Positions 24,983 through 32,650 of a stretch of 40,143 bases of DNA are shown piece after piece. The notes under the pieces were generated by a model. That model saw nothing but the letters and a program-made list of their open reading frames with translations, was not told the origin of the DNA and made no database searches. Made by a program: the position numbers and the translations under genes. The stretch's first letter is position 1. Each line of letters begins with the position of its first letter. This DNA is from Acrocarpospora catenulata (GTDB lineage: Bacteria; Actinomycetota; Actinomycetes; Streptosporangiales; Streptosporangiaceae): contig NZ_JAHCST010000079.1 of the NCBI RefSeq assembly GCF_018476525.1, positions 1 through 40,143 of the forward strand, in the 5' to 3' direction.

Positions 24983-25327
24983 ATGGAGGTGAGTCAAGTG
25001 GAGAGCACTTACGCGATCGGCAGAGGCGACGTCTTCGCCGTGTCCGGCCTGCCCGCTCTGCCGTGGCTCGCCGCCGTCCGTCCCGCCGCTCCCACTGCGC
25101 TCGCTGCTGCTGCGCCGCAGTCGAAACTGCACCAGGAGAAGGCCCTACGGCCGGAATCCCACGGCTTCCGCGCCACCCGTATGTCCACTGCTCACACCAC
25201 CCGCGTCGACGTCACCCCGGTCCGGACGGCCCGGCGGATGGCCGATGCGCAGACCAGCCACAACGCCTACCCGAATGGCGGAGTGCCGGGTCCGCAGTAC
25301 GCCTGGAGAGAACCAGTCATAACCTGA
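24983..25327 (+). CDS. Upstream ORF in the whiB7 leader (114-residue frame; leader peptide candidate)
   Basis: An open frame of up to 114 residues within the whiB7 leader. ATG 24983 lies about 42 nt after the predicted transcription start. GTG 24998 in the same frame is preceded by GGAGGTGAG and may be the true start (109 residues). The product is rich in Ala, Pro, Arg and Thr and has no domain that I recognise; it ends YAWREPVIT. The TGA at 25325-25327 stands 16 nt before the attenuator stem. whiB7 leaders in actinobacteria contain a translated upstream ORF whose ribosome stalling controls read-through, so a cis-acting regulatory role is more likely than a trans-acting protein. Third positions are mainly G or C, as in real genes. 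It is long for such a leader peptide. Confidence 0.55.
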   Translation: MEVSQVESTYAIGRGDVFAVSGLPALPWLAAVRPAAPTALAAAAPQSKLHQEKALRPESHGFRATRMSTAHTTRVDVTPVRTARRMADAQTSHNAYPNGGVPGPQYAWREPVIT

Positions 25328-25343
25328 CAGGTCTCTGTCTCCA

Positions 25344-25387
25344 GGCCGCGGATCCGCACATCGGATCCGCGGCCTTCTTGTTTCTCT
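25344..25387 (+). terminator. Attenuator (intrinsic terminator) in the whiB7 leader
   Basis: A perfect 13-bp stem, GGCCGCGGATCCG (25344-25356) with CGGATCCGCGGCC (25362-25374), has a 5-nt CACAT loop and is followed by TTCTTGTTTCT. It lies between the upstream ORF and whiB7, so most transcripts should stop here unless the hairpin is prevented from forming. The segment CGGGTCCGC at 25287-25295, inside the upstream ORF, can pair with 25348-25356 (nine pairs, one G-U), which would break the terminator stem. Confidence 0.85.
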
Positions 25388-25450
25388 GGCCACGTATCCC
25401 CGCACCGAAGAGGACAACCGACCAACCCGATTCCAAAGAAGGTGACGCAG

Positions 25451-25714
25451 ATGGCGGCCCCGGTCATGGACCTGATCGAAGCCGAGATCCCCTGTCGTAC
25501 CGAGCCCGACCTGTGGTTCGCCGAGTCTCCGGAGGACGTGGAGTTCGCCAAGGCGCTCTGCGGAGGCTGCCCGATCCGGGAGGCCTGCCTGGCCCGCGCG
25601 CTGGAGCGCGAGGAGCCGTGGGGCGTCTGGGGCGGCGAACTCATCCTGCGGGGAACGATCGTTCCCCGGAAGCGGCCGCGCGGGCGTCCCCGCAAGACTC
25701 CCGTCGCCGCGTAG
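25451..25714 (+). CDS. whiB7: WhiB7 transcriptional regulator (antibiotic-resistance activator)
   Basis: An 87-residue WhiB-family iron-sulfur protein. The four cluster ligands are C15, C37, C40 and C46; the sigma-contacting turn is GVWGGE (58-63). A C-terminal AT-hook, RGRPRK at 77-82, distinguishes WhiB7 from other WhiB proteins. WhiB7 binds the principal sigma factor and activates intrinsic drug-resistance genes, including its own, when ribosome-targeting antibiotics are present. ATG 25451 has AGAAGG at 8-nt spacing; GTG 25442 in the same frame lies inside that sequence and is less likely. It is controlled by the upstream WhiB7-type promoter and leader attenuator. uvrD2 lies close upstream, as in M. 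tuberculosis. Confidence 0.95.
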   Translation: MAAPVMDLIEAEIPCRTEPDLWFAESPEDVEFAKALCGGCPIREACLARALEREEPWGVWGGELILRGTIVPRKRPRGRPRKTPVAA

Positions 25715-25755
25715 TCCTCAGCCGACTTCTTCACTTCACAGAAAGCAGAACCGAC

Positions 25756-25938
25756 ATGAATATCCAGGCCATCACCGGCTCGTCCCTCTACAAGGAACTG
25801 GTAGACGAGCGAATACAAGGCCTCCACCAGGAGGCCGCGGAGCATCGCATCGCCAGCCGAGTTCGGAACGTGCAGAAGGCACGCCGGCAGGCCGAGCGCG
25901 CTTCCGCCCGTCTCCGCGCGGCGCTCGCCCGCGTATAG
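25756..25938 (+). CDS. Small basic helical protein downstream of whiB7 (60 residues, unknown)
   Basis: A 60-residue ORF that I do not recognise. After a short N-terminus (MNIQAITGSSLYKELVDERI) the rest is one predicted amphipathic helix rich in Arg, Ala, Glu and Gln, with no cysteines. It begins 41 nt after whiB7 and ends 10 nt before a strong bidirectional terminator, so it belongs to the same transcript. About four fifths of the third codon positions are G or C, arguing for translation. The ribosome-binding site is weak (AGAAAGCAGA). It could be a small RNA- or ribosome-associated protein co-induced with WhiB7, or simply a small unknown; no function can be claimed. Confidence 0.55.
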   Translation: MNIQAITGSSLYKELVDERIQGLHQEAAEHRIASRVRNVQKARRQAERASARLRAALARV

Positions 25939-25948
25939 GCAGCTACTG

Positions 25949-25978
25949 AAAGGCCCGGGCCTCATGGCCCGGGCCTTT
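25949..25978. terminator. Bidirectional terminator between whiB7 unit and the UbiB-type kinase
   Basis: A 13-bp perfect stem, AAAGGCCCGGGCC and GGCCCGGGCCTTT, with a TCAT loop. T-tracts on both strands allow it to end the whiB7 transcript on the plus strand and the 25981-28391 transcript on the minus strand. Confidence 0.88.
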
Positions 25979-25980
25979 CC

Positions 25981-27327
25981 CTATTCGCCTTGAGATTCGC
26001 TTCCGGGCTTGTTTCTGGGCTCGCTGTCCGCGAAGCCCGGCACCCAGGTGATGACCTCGTCCCGGAACCGGGCGGTGGTCCCCAGCTGGCAGAGCACCCC
26101 GACCCCGGCCGCGTGCACCCGGTGGATCAGCACGTACGAGGCCGGCAGGTTGAGCTGGCGCACCACGTTGGTCGGGCGTAGGTCGGCCACGCTGGCGGCC
26201 TGCGCCTGGAGCCACTCCCGGCTGAAGGCGAACTCCTCCACCTGGGTCGGCTCCACGTACGGCGACAGGAAGGCGCGCAGCGCCTCCACGTCCACCGTGA
26301 TGTGCGGGAGGATGAACCCCTCATCGCGCAGCCCCTGCACCACGGTGTCCATGTCACCCTGGTTGAAGATCCGGGTGAGCCGCCCGAACATCGGCGGGTA
26401 CCCGTCCGGCAGCCGGTTGACCGCGCCGAAGTCGAGCACCCCGAGCCGCCCGTCCGGCAGCCAGCGGAAGTTGCCCGGGTGCGGGTCGGCGTGCAGCAGG
26501 CCCACCCGGGCGGGTGAGGAGAACAAGAAACGGACGAGCAACAACCCCGCCCGGTCCCGCTGTTCGGTCGTGCCCTCGCTGATCACCCGGGACAGCGGCG
26601 TGCCGTCCAGCCACTCGGTCACCAGCACCTGCTCGTTGGCCGCGATCACGTCGGGCACGCAGAAATCCGGATCGTCCTTGTACTCCAGGGCGAACGCGTG
26701 CTGCGCCTCGGCCTCCTGGAAGTAGTCGAGCTCCTCCGCCACCCGCTCCCTGAGCTCGCTCAACACCGACTTGATGTCCAGGCCCGGCAGCAGCGCCCCG
26801 AAGAGCTTGCCCAGCCGGGCCAGCTGATTGAAATCCGACAGCAGCGCCTTCCCCGCCCCCGGGTACTGGATCTTCACCGCCACCGCGCGCCCGTCGTGCC
26901 AGACCGCCCGGTGCACCTGCCCGATGGAGGCCGCCGCGGTGGGCGTGTCGTGAAAATCCAGGAAGTTCTCCCGCCAGTCCTCGCCCAGCTGATCGGCCAG
27001 CACCCGGTGCACGGTGCCCACCGGCAGCGGCGGCGCCGCCTCCTGCAACCGGGTCAACGTTGCCCGGTACGGCCCGGCGACCTCCGGCGGCAGCGCCGCC
27101 TCGAAGATCGACAATGCCTGGCCGAGCTTCATCGCGCCGCCCTTGAGCTCCCCGAGGATGCGGAAGATCTGCTCGCCGGTGCGCTGCTGTATCTCCTGGG
27201 CGACCAGTTCCGCGGACTTGCCGCCGATACGTTTCCCGAGGCCCAGAGCGGTACGGCCGGCGAAGCCCAGGGGCAGCGCCGCCAGTTTCGCCGAGCGGGT
27301 GACGGCGTTGCGCGGAAGGTCGTTCAC
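25981..27327 (-). CDS. ABC1/UbiB (AarF) family atypical kinase
   Basis: A 448-residue protein of the ABC1/ADCK/UbiB family. The family-specific KxGQ motif appears as GGAMKLGQALS (K67 to Q70) in the N-terminal extension. It is followed by the Ala-rich nucleotide loop AAASIGQVH, the lysine motif VAVKIQYPG, the catalytic-loop HADPHPGNF and the metal motif LDFGAV. UbiB proteins support quinone or lipid metabolism through ATPase activity in other bacteria; the actinobacterial role is not settled. The GTG start overlaps the ThiF-like stop by 4 nt (GTGA), so the pair is translationally coupled. A homologue lies beside whiB7 in M. tuberculosis too (Rv3197, from memory). Confidence 0.88.
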   Translation of the reverse strand: MNDLPRNAVTRSAKLAALPLGFAGRTALGLGKRIGGKSAELVAQEIQQRTGEQIFRILGELKGGAMKLGQALSIFEAALPPEVAGPYRATLTRLQEAAPPLPVGTVHRVLADQLGEDWRENFLDFHDTPTAAASIGQVHRAVWHDGRAVAVKIQYPGAGKALLSDFNQLARLGKLFGALLPGLDIKSVLSELRERVAEELDYFQEAEAQHAFALEYKDDPDFCVPDVIAANEQVLVTEWLDGTPLSRVISEGTTEQRDRAGLLLVRFLFSSPARVGLLHADPHPGNFRWLPDGRLGVLDFGAVNRLPDGYPPMFGRLTRIFNQGDMDTVVQGLRDEGFILPHITVDVEALRAFLSPYVEPTQVEEFAFSREWLQAQAASVADLRPTNVVRQLNLPASYVLIHRVHAAGVGVLCQLGTTARFRDEVITWVPGFADSEPRNKPGSESQGE

Positions 27328-28391
27328 CGGACCATTGTTAGCGCAGCCTGGTCCTTTCGACTACAACGACATTGCGGATGGCGTGACCAGGCCCGTTGTC
27401 GCCAGCGAAAATCAGCGGAAATTTCGACTGTGCTGTTGCTCACACCTGGCCCTGTCCCGTCCAGGAACGCCAGCGCGTGACCGGCCGTCAGCGCCGCCAC
27501 CAGGGCGGCCAGCACCGTGTCACAGCTGCTCTCCCCGCTCGCCGAGGGTGTGGTGAACACCCAGCCGGGGTCGGCGTCCCGGCGGCCGAGGTCCCGGCAG
27601 TCCAGGCAGGCGGTGACGCCGGGCAGCACCAGCGGCCCCACCTCGCCGCAGCCCTCCTCGCACCCGGCCACCAGGTGGGGGATGCGCCGCGCGGTCAGCT
27701 CCCGGACCAGCAGCGGGTCCGGCGCGCCGGTCAGGATCACCAGGTCGGGTCCCGGCGCGCCGTCGCCCAGGCCGGCCGCCTGTCGCCCCGGCCAGGCGTG
27801 CACTTCCGGGGCCACCACGCGGGCCCGGGCGAGCACCCCGTCCTCCCGCGCCGCGCCCAGCTCCGCGCCGGTCAGCCCGCCCGGGGCCAGGTCCTCCCGC
27901 CGGGTGGGGGCGGGGTCGAGCACGCAGAGCCGCCCGACTCCGGCCGCCGCCAGCAGCGTGGCCACCTGGGCGCCCACCCGGCCCAGGCCGTACACCCGGA
28001 CTCCGGCGCGGCGGCGGCGCTCCAGCGCGCCCCAGCCGCCGTCGGTGGCGGCCAGCGACAGGACCAGACGGTCGGGGGCCAGCCGCTCCCGCTCGGCCGG
28101 GGAGAACGCGGGTGGGCGGACCGTCGCGTCCTCCAGCAGGCCGCGCGCGGCCAGCAGCCGGACCGTCTCCCCGGCGGTGTGCTCGTCGATTTCGCTTAGG
28201 GCGATCGCCTGGGCCAGCGTCCGGGTGCCGTCCAGGTGCTCGATCAGGCGCCGTACCTGCGGTTCCACCTCGGTGAGCAGCACCGCGCGGGCGGGGTGGC
28301 GGCCGAACTGGAGAGTGCGGGAATCCCGCGCCAGCACGCGAAGCGCGGGTTTGACGCGGGGGCGGCGCGGTGCTTCTTCATGGCGTCCCAT
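27324..28391 (-). CDS. ThiF/E1-like protein (TOMM-type leader-binding or activating homologue)
   Basis: A 355-residue protein with a Rossmann-like ThiF/MoeB-type core: nucleotide loop VYGLGRVGAQVATLLAAAG (residues 134-152) and CVLDPAP at the first strand end. Cysteine motifs CLDCRD and CRC near the C-terminus could hold a structural zinc. The N-terminal 90 residues look like a small winged-helix or RRE-like domain (RVLARDSRTLQFG, VEPQVRRLIEHLDG). Such proteins resemble leader-binding parts of azole-forming (TOMM) machinery and E1-like enzymes, but no precursor peptide or YcaO gene is visible here. ATG 28391 lacks a clear ribosome-binding site. It is coupled to the UbiB-type kinase by a 4-nt overlap. 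M. tuberculosis has an unassigned neighbour at the equivalent place. Confidence 0.75.
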   Translation of the reverse strand: MGRHEEAPRRPRVKPALRVLARDSRTLQFGRHPARAVLLTEVEPQVRRLIEHLDGTRTLAQAIALSEIDEHTAGETVRLLAARGLLEDATVRPPAFSPAERERLAPDRLVLSLAATDGGWGALERRRRAGVRVYGLGRVGAQVATLLAAAGVGRLCVLDPAPTRREDLAPGGLTGAELGAAREDGVLARARVVAPEVHAWPGRQAAGLGDGAPGPDLVILTGAPDPLLVRELTARRIPHLVAGCEEGCGEVGPLVLPGVTACLDCRDLGRRDADPGWVFTTPSASGESSCDTVLAALVAALTAGHALAFLDGTGPGVSNSTVEISADFRWRQRAWSRHPQCRCSRKDQAALTMVR

Positions 28392-28515
28392 AGCCGCGAG
28401 ACGCTGCCATACTTCTTTCTTCTCACGGGCAGGTTTTTTCCGCCCTGTGGATAACGGAGGAGGTCAGCGGGGCTGTTTAACATCAGGGAAACGTTGATTG
28501 ACCAGGGAGAACGTG

Positions 28516-29076
28516 ATGTACCCCCTGTGGAATTCCGCGCGTGTCGGATACCTTGCATATGTGCCCCCCGAGACAGTCGAGGTTCGTCGGAGCGCACGTC
28601 GGCGGCGAACCGTTTCCGCATACCGCGATGGTGACAAGACCATCGTGTTGCTCCCCGCTGGTCTCAGCACGACCGACGAAGAACAGTGGGTACGCCGCAT
28701 GCTCGATCGCCTTGCGGCCAAGGAGCAGCGAAAACGCCCCAGCGACGACGACCTGCTGGATCGCGCCAGAGAGCTCTCCACGCGCTACCTGGACGGGCGG
28801 GCCGAACCCGCCAGCGTGCGCTGGGTGGAGAACCAGCTGCACCGCTGGGGCTCCTGTACCCCCGATCATGGCACGATCCGCCTGTCGGCCCGACTGCGGG
28901 GTATGCCCGCCTGGGTGGTCGACTACGTGATCATGCACGAGCTGGTGCACCTGCTCGTACCGAGTCACGGCCCCCGCTTCTGGGCGCTGGTGGAACGTTA
29001 CCCCAAGGCCGAGCGGGCGCGCGGTTTCCTTGAAGGATTCTCCATGGCGGCTAGCGGCTCCGCGGAGGAATGTTGA
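28516..29076 (+). CDS. YgjP-like metallopeptidase-domain protein (DUF45/M48-like)
   Basis: A 186-residue zinc-peptidase-like protein. The HExxH motif is HELVH (H141, E142, H145), followed by PSHGPRFWALVERYP, where the downstream His would be the third zinc ligand. The upstream RWGSCTPDHGTIRLS stretch matches the YgjP/WLM family. The N-terminal half is basic (RRSARRRRTVSAY). ATG 28516 has AGGGAGA at 5-nt spacing; a TTG at 28498 would extend it by six residues. The cellular substrate is unknown for the family. It overlaps the next gene by 7 nt. Confidence 0.85.
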   Translation: MYPLWNSARVGYLAYVPPETVEVRRSARRRRTVSAYRDGDKTIVLLPAGLSTTDEEQWVRRMLDRLAAKEQRKRPSDDDLLDRARELSTRYLDGRAEPASVRWVENQLHRWGSCTPDHGTIRLSARLRGMPAWVVDYVIMHELVHLLVPSHGPRFWALVERYPKAERARGFLEGFSMAASGSAEEC

Positions 29077-29651
29077 CTGATCGTATCGCGGCGGTGCTCG
29101 TTACTCCTGCCCTGGGGTCGGCAACGCCTCCCGGGGTCGCGCCCGCTGACTTCCTGCGTGCCCTCGCCGAGGACACCTACGAGATCGTGGCCGGCCTGGA
29201 CCTGGTCCGGCCGGTCATCCTGACCGCCGGGGTGGCGGGGCTTGAGGAGATCGCCTGGCCGGGCACACCGGTGATCGAGATCGGCTCCCCGGCCAAGGCG
29301 TTCGCCGCGCTGCCCACCGCCGACGAGGCCGTGGTGGTCAGCGCCGACGCGCCCGACCTGCCGCCGCTGCTGATCGGGAAGCTCTTCCGCGAGCTGGGCC
29401 GGGCCGAGCTGGCGGTCTGCCCGGCCGAGAACGGGGGAGCCGTCGCCGTCGCCGCCCGGCTGCCCTTCCCCGCCTGGGCCGACCTGGACTTCGACCACCC
29501 CGACGTGGTCCGCCACCTGCGCGGCCAGGCTCCCGGCCCGCGCCGGGTGGCCACCGGGCCCGGCTGGCACCGGCTGCGCGGGCCCGCCGACCTCGCCCGG
29601 CTGGACCCGGGCCTGGAGGGCTGGGAGAACACCCGGGCCCTGCTCAGCTAA
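29070..29651 (+). CDS. Hypothetical GT-A/nucleotidyltransferase-like protein
   Basis: A 193-residue protein, not recognised with certainty. The middle section (VVVSADAPDLPPLLIGKLF, then ELAVCPAENGGAVAVAARLPFP) resembles the SxDxPxL nucleotide-metal loop of GT-A-fold proteins such as DUF2064 and CofC-type guanylyltransferases. The usual N-terminal signature lysine loop is not obvious, so activity is uncertain. ATG 29070 overlaps the metallopeptidase stop by 7 nt and follows GGAGGA at very short spacing. TTG 29073 is an alternative that may fit the ribosome-binding site better. Its stop overlaps the stop of the convergent membrane EEP gene by 4 nt. Confidence 0.6.
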   Translation: MLTDRIAAVLVTPALGSATPPGVAPADFLRALAEDTYEIVAGLDLVRPVILTAGVAGLEEIAWPGTPVIEIGSPAKAFAALPTADEAVVVSADAPDLPPLLIGKLFRELGRAELAVCPAENGGAVAVAARLPFPAWADLDFDHPDVVRHLRGQAPGPRRVATGPGWHRLRGPADLARLDPGLEGWENTRALLS

Positions 29652-30646
29652 CCGTTCGGCGCCTTCTCCGGTAGCCGCAGCTCGGCCAGCAGCGCCCGAT
29701 GGTCGGTCCCCGGAACGGTGTGCAGGCCGGTGGCCAGCACCCGCACCCGGGGATCGGCCAGCACATGGTCGATGGTGATCACCGGCGGCAACAGCCGCCA
29801 CATGGCCGGCCAGGTCGGCGCCAGGCCGCTCCCGGTGGCCGCCGCCGCGTCCACGTACCCGAGATCCAGCACCCGGCGGAACTCCGCATGGTCCTGAGTC
29901 GCGTTGAAATCCCCCACGAGAATGCGGATCGCGCCGGGATCCGGCCCCGGCATCGACCGCAGCCCTTTCCGCCAGGGCGGCACCCCCTGCCGGAGCGGGT
30001 TGACCGGGTGAACCGCCGCCACCTCCACCGGCCCCGCCCCGGGCACCTCGATCCGCCCGAACGGCATGCGGTGGCCGTGCGCCGGGGCGAACTCGGGCAG
30101 CGGCTCGATCGGGAAACGCGCGTAGACGGCACTGCCCGACGCTCCCCAGGCCGGCTGGGCGTGCTGGTGGGGCAGCAGCTCGGCCAGCCCGCCCTCGCTC
30201 AGCCGCGCCGCCGCCCCCGGGGTCAGCTCCTGCAGGCTCAGCACGTCCGGGCGCAGCCGCCGTACCAGCTCAAGCACCGCGCCGGTGTCGGCCTGGCCGA
30301 TCATCAGGTTCAGCGTCAGCACCCGCAACACGGGGCCGTCCGCGGCGGGCTGGGCGGCGGGCACCGCCCGCGGCAGCACGGTGGCCGCCAGCGCGATCAC
30401 CGCCACCAGCCCCGCCACCGCCGCCGCCCACTTCCGGGCCAGCGCCGCCACCAGCAGCGCCACCACGGCCACCAGCCCCACGTACGGCGTGACGGTGCTG
30501 AGAATCGCCCCCAGGCCGCCCAGCTCGATCCCGGCGGCCCGCAGCAGCGCCCAGACCGCGCAGGGCACCACCAGCAACCAGATGAACCGCCGTTTTCCGG
30601 GCTCAGGGGTCGTGACGGTGCCCCCCACCTCCGTGACGTCCGCCAA
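29648..30646 (-). CDS. Membrane endonuclease/exonuclease/phosphatase (EEP) family protein
   Basis: A 332-residue protein with three N-terminal transmembrane helices (about 20-95) and an EEP domain. EEP motifs are LTLNLMIG, LQELTP (metal-binding Glu), GDFNATQDH and the C-terminal TIDHVLADP plus GTDHRALLAEL (general-base His). Family members cleave phosphodiesters in DNA, lipids or nucleotides. The topology places the catalytic domain outside the cytoplasm or at the membrane face, so a secreted nuclease or lipid phosphodiesterase is plausible; the substrate is unknown. The ATG at 30646 (MADVTEVGGTV) fits the domain start. The gene is convergent with, and overlaps, the GT-A-like gene. Confidence 0.82.
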   Translation of the reverse strand: MADVTEVGGTVTTPEPGKRRFIWLLVVPCAVWALLRAAGIELGGLGAILSTVTPYVGLVAVVALLVAALARKWAAAVAGLVAVIALAATVLPRAVPAAQPAADGPVLRVLTLNLMIGQADTGAVLELVRRLRPDVLSLQELTPGAAARLSEGGLAELLPHQHAQPAWGASGSAVYARFPIEPLPEFAPAHGHRMPFGRIEVPGAGPVEVAAVHPVNPLRQGVPPWRKGLRSMPGPDPGAIRILVGDFNATQDHAEFRRVLDLGYVDAAAATGSGLAPTWPAMWRLLPPVITIDHVLADPRVRVLATGLHTVPGTDHRALLAELRLPEKAPNG

Positions 30647-30688
30647 CGACCGCGCTCCTCGCTGTTCGGCCCCCTTGTCACCCCGACC

Positions 30689-31273
30689 CTAGCCAGCGGG
30701 TCGCGCGTCCCCGGTGCGGGAATCGTCGAGATTCGGTGCAAGCGCCGCCCGCGCCCGCCGAGCCAGCCGGCGCGTCGCCTCGTCGCTCAGCTCGGGGATG
30801 TCCGCCACCGGGAACCAGCGCAGGTCCAGCGACTCCTCGCTGATCACCGCCTCCGCGCCGGGCGGGGCCACCGCGCCGTACTCCACGTCCAGGTGCCAGC
30901 ACTGCGGCGGGTGGCACCAGACCTCGTGCCGGTCCAGCGCCAGCGGGCCCGGCAGCAGCCGCAGCCCCGCGATGCCCGACTCCTCGACGGCCTCGCGCAG
31001 CGCCACCCCCGCCAGCGAGGTGTCGCCGGGCTCGCAGTGGCCGCCCATCGGCAGCCACATGCCCGCCTTCGGGTGCAGCGTGAGCAGCACCTTGGCGCCG
31101 TCGTGGGAGAGCACCGCGGTGGTGGCGGTCAGATGGCCGGGCACGCATTCGCGCCACATCCCGTCCGGGTGCTCGGCCAGATGGGCCAGAAACTCCTTGC
31201 GGAGCAGCTCCTCCGTCTGGGAGGGCGCGGTCCAGGACTCCAGGGTCGTCACAGCGTCGTAGTGCAGGCTCAC
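30689..31273 (-). CDS. Nudix hydrolase
   Basis: A 194-residue Nudix protein of the NTP-pyrophosphatase type. The Nudix loop reads GGHCEPGDTS...REAVEESGI: the usual first Glu is Asp, and one extra residue separates it from the RE pair, a known variant form. Upstream GMWLPMGGH and downstream RWFPVADIPEL are standard flanks. The start at ATG 31273 is assigned from the frame. Substrate specificity cannot be read from sequence. It is followed by the membrane EEP gene on the same strand, 42 nt away. Confidence 0.85.
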   Translation of the reverse strand: MSLHYDAVTTLESWTAPSQTEELLRKEFLAHLAEHPDGMWRECVPGHLTATTAVLSHDGAKVLLTLHPKAGMWLPMGGHCEPGDTSLAGVALREAVEESGIAGLRLLPGPLALDRHEVWCHPPQCWHLDVEYGAVAPPGAEAVISEESLDLRWFPVADIPELSDEATRRLARRARAALAPNLDDSRTGDARPAG

Positions 31274-31302
31274 CCAGCGGAGCCTACTCGGCGCGCAACC
31301 GC

Positions 31303-32568
31303 CTATTCGGGAGCGCCGTCCGGCTTATCATCGGGTTTCTCATCAAGCTGGGACAGATCGAAGTCATCCCGCTCGCGTACGAACCCGGTGGGATCGTCCA
31401 GGTCGGCCGCCTCCGGCATCAGGTCCGGGTGGCTCCAGATCGCGTCCCGCCCGTCCACGCCGCGCTCCTCGCCGAGCAGTCGCCACAGCGTGGCCGCCTC
31501 GCGCAGCCGCCGGGGCCGCAGCTCCAGGCCCACCAGGGTGGCGAAGGTCAGCTCGGCGGGACCGCCGGTGGCGCGGCGCCGCCGCACCGTCTCGGCCAGG
31601 GCCGAGGCCGAGGGGAGCTTGCCGGCCGCCGCGGCGTCCACCACGGTGGCCACCCAGCCCTCCACCAGCGCCAGCGCCGTCTCCAGCCGGGCCAGCGCCG
31701 CCTTCTGCCGCTCGGTCTCCTCCGGCTTCAGCAGGTCGCCGCCGGTCAGCAGCTCCTGGAGCTTCTCGGGGTTGTTCACGTCCACCCCGCGCAGCTTCTC
31801 CTCCAGCGCGGAGATGTCCACGTTGATGCCCCTGGCGTACTCCTCCACCGCGCCCAGCAGGTGCGAGCGCAGCCAGGGCACGTGCTGGAAGAGCCGGTGG
31901 TGGGCCGCCTCGCGCAGCGCCAGGTAGATGCGGATCTCCTCGGCCGGGATCTCCAGGCCCTCGCTGAAGGCGGCGATGCCGCCGGGCAGCAGCGCGGCCG
32001 TGTCCGACAGCGGCAGGCCGATGTCGGTGGAGCCGATCACCTCCCGGGCCAGCGTGCCGAGGGCCTGGCCGATCTGCTGACCGACCATCATGCCGCCCAT
32101 CTGTTTGAGCATGCCCATCAGCGGCCCGGCCATCGCCTGGGCCTCGGCGGGCAGCCCGGAGGCGCCCAGCGTGCCGCCCATGGTCTCGACCATCTTGGCC
32201 GCGACCGGATCGCACAGCTGCTGCCAGACCGGGGTGGTCTTCTCGATCCACTCCGACCGGCTCCACGCCTGCGGCGCCGACACCCCGCTGGGCAAAGTCG
32301 TCGCCTCGTTCAGCCAAAGGTCCGCCAGATTCAGGGCGTCGGCGATCTGACGTCGCTCGCCCTCCATCACGCTCGGATCACCACCCTCGGCGACCACCGC
32401 GTGCCTGGCGATGTTCTTGGCCATGTCCCAGTTCACCGGCCCGGAGCTGGGCGCCGCCGAGAGCATGTCGGCGAACTGCCGCATCGCCGAGGCGATCTGC
32501 TCCGGGTTGCCGAACATGGCGAACGGGTTCTCGTTGGGGTCGTTTTCGCGACCTGGCAGATCAGTCAC
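31303..32568 (-). CDS. DUF2342 (zincin-like type 2) putative metallohydrolase
   Basis: A 421-residue actinobacterial protein of the DUF2342 family, annotated elsewhere as a zinc-dependent metalloprotease associated with coenzyme F420 biosynthesis; the enzymatic role is not established. The core motif EAAHHRLFQHVPWLRSHLL (near residue 235) and the downstream EYARGINVD stretch are family landmarks. A Gly/Met-rich segment (MGGMMVGQQIG) lies in the centre. The GTG start is preceded by GAGGTGG at 4-nt spacing. The C-terminal tail is acidic. A homologue sits next to the PDZ protease and UPF0182 genes in mycobacteria as well. Confidence 0.85.
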   Translation of the reverse strand: MTDLPGRENDPNENPFAMFGNPEQIASAMRQFADMLSAAPSSGPVNWDMAKNIARHAVVAEGGDPSVMEGERRQIADALNLADLWLNEATTLPSGVSAPQAWSRSEWIEKTTPVWQQLCDPVAAKMVETMGGTLGASGLPAEAQAMAGPLMGMLKQMGGMMVGQQIGQALGTLAREVIGSTDIGLPLSDTAALLPGGIAAFSEGLEIPAEEIRIYLALREAAHHRLFQHVPWLRSHLLGAVEEYARGINVDISALEEKLRGVDVNNPEKLQELLTGGDLLKPEETERQKAALARLETALALVEGWVATVVDAAAAGKLPSASALAETVRRRRATGGPAELTFATLVGLELRPRRLREAATLWRLLGEERGVDGRDAIWSHPDLMPEAADLDDPTGFVRERDDFDLSQLDEKPDDKPDGAPE

Positions 32569-32650
32569 CGCGCCACCTCGTGCAGGATGGAGGAGTCCAC
32601 ATCCGCCACGTTATCCGCCGTGGGGCGGATCAGTGCAAAGTGAGGACCTC

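Noticed and set aside
25063-25755. Long plus frame running through the whiB7 leader and whiB7 in another register
   Set aside because: It crosses the attenuator and whiB7; only the terminal 60 codons (25756-25938) look like a gene.
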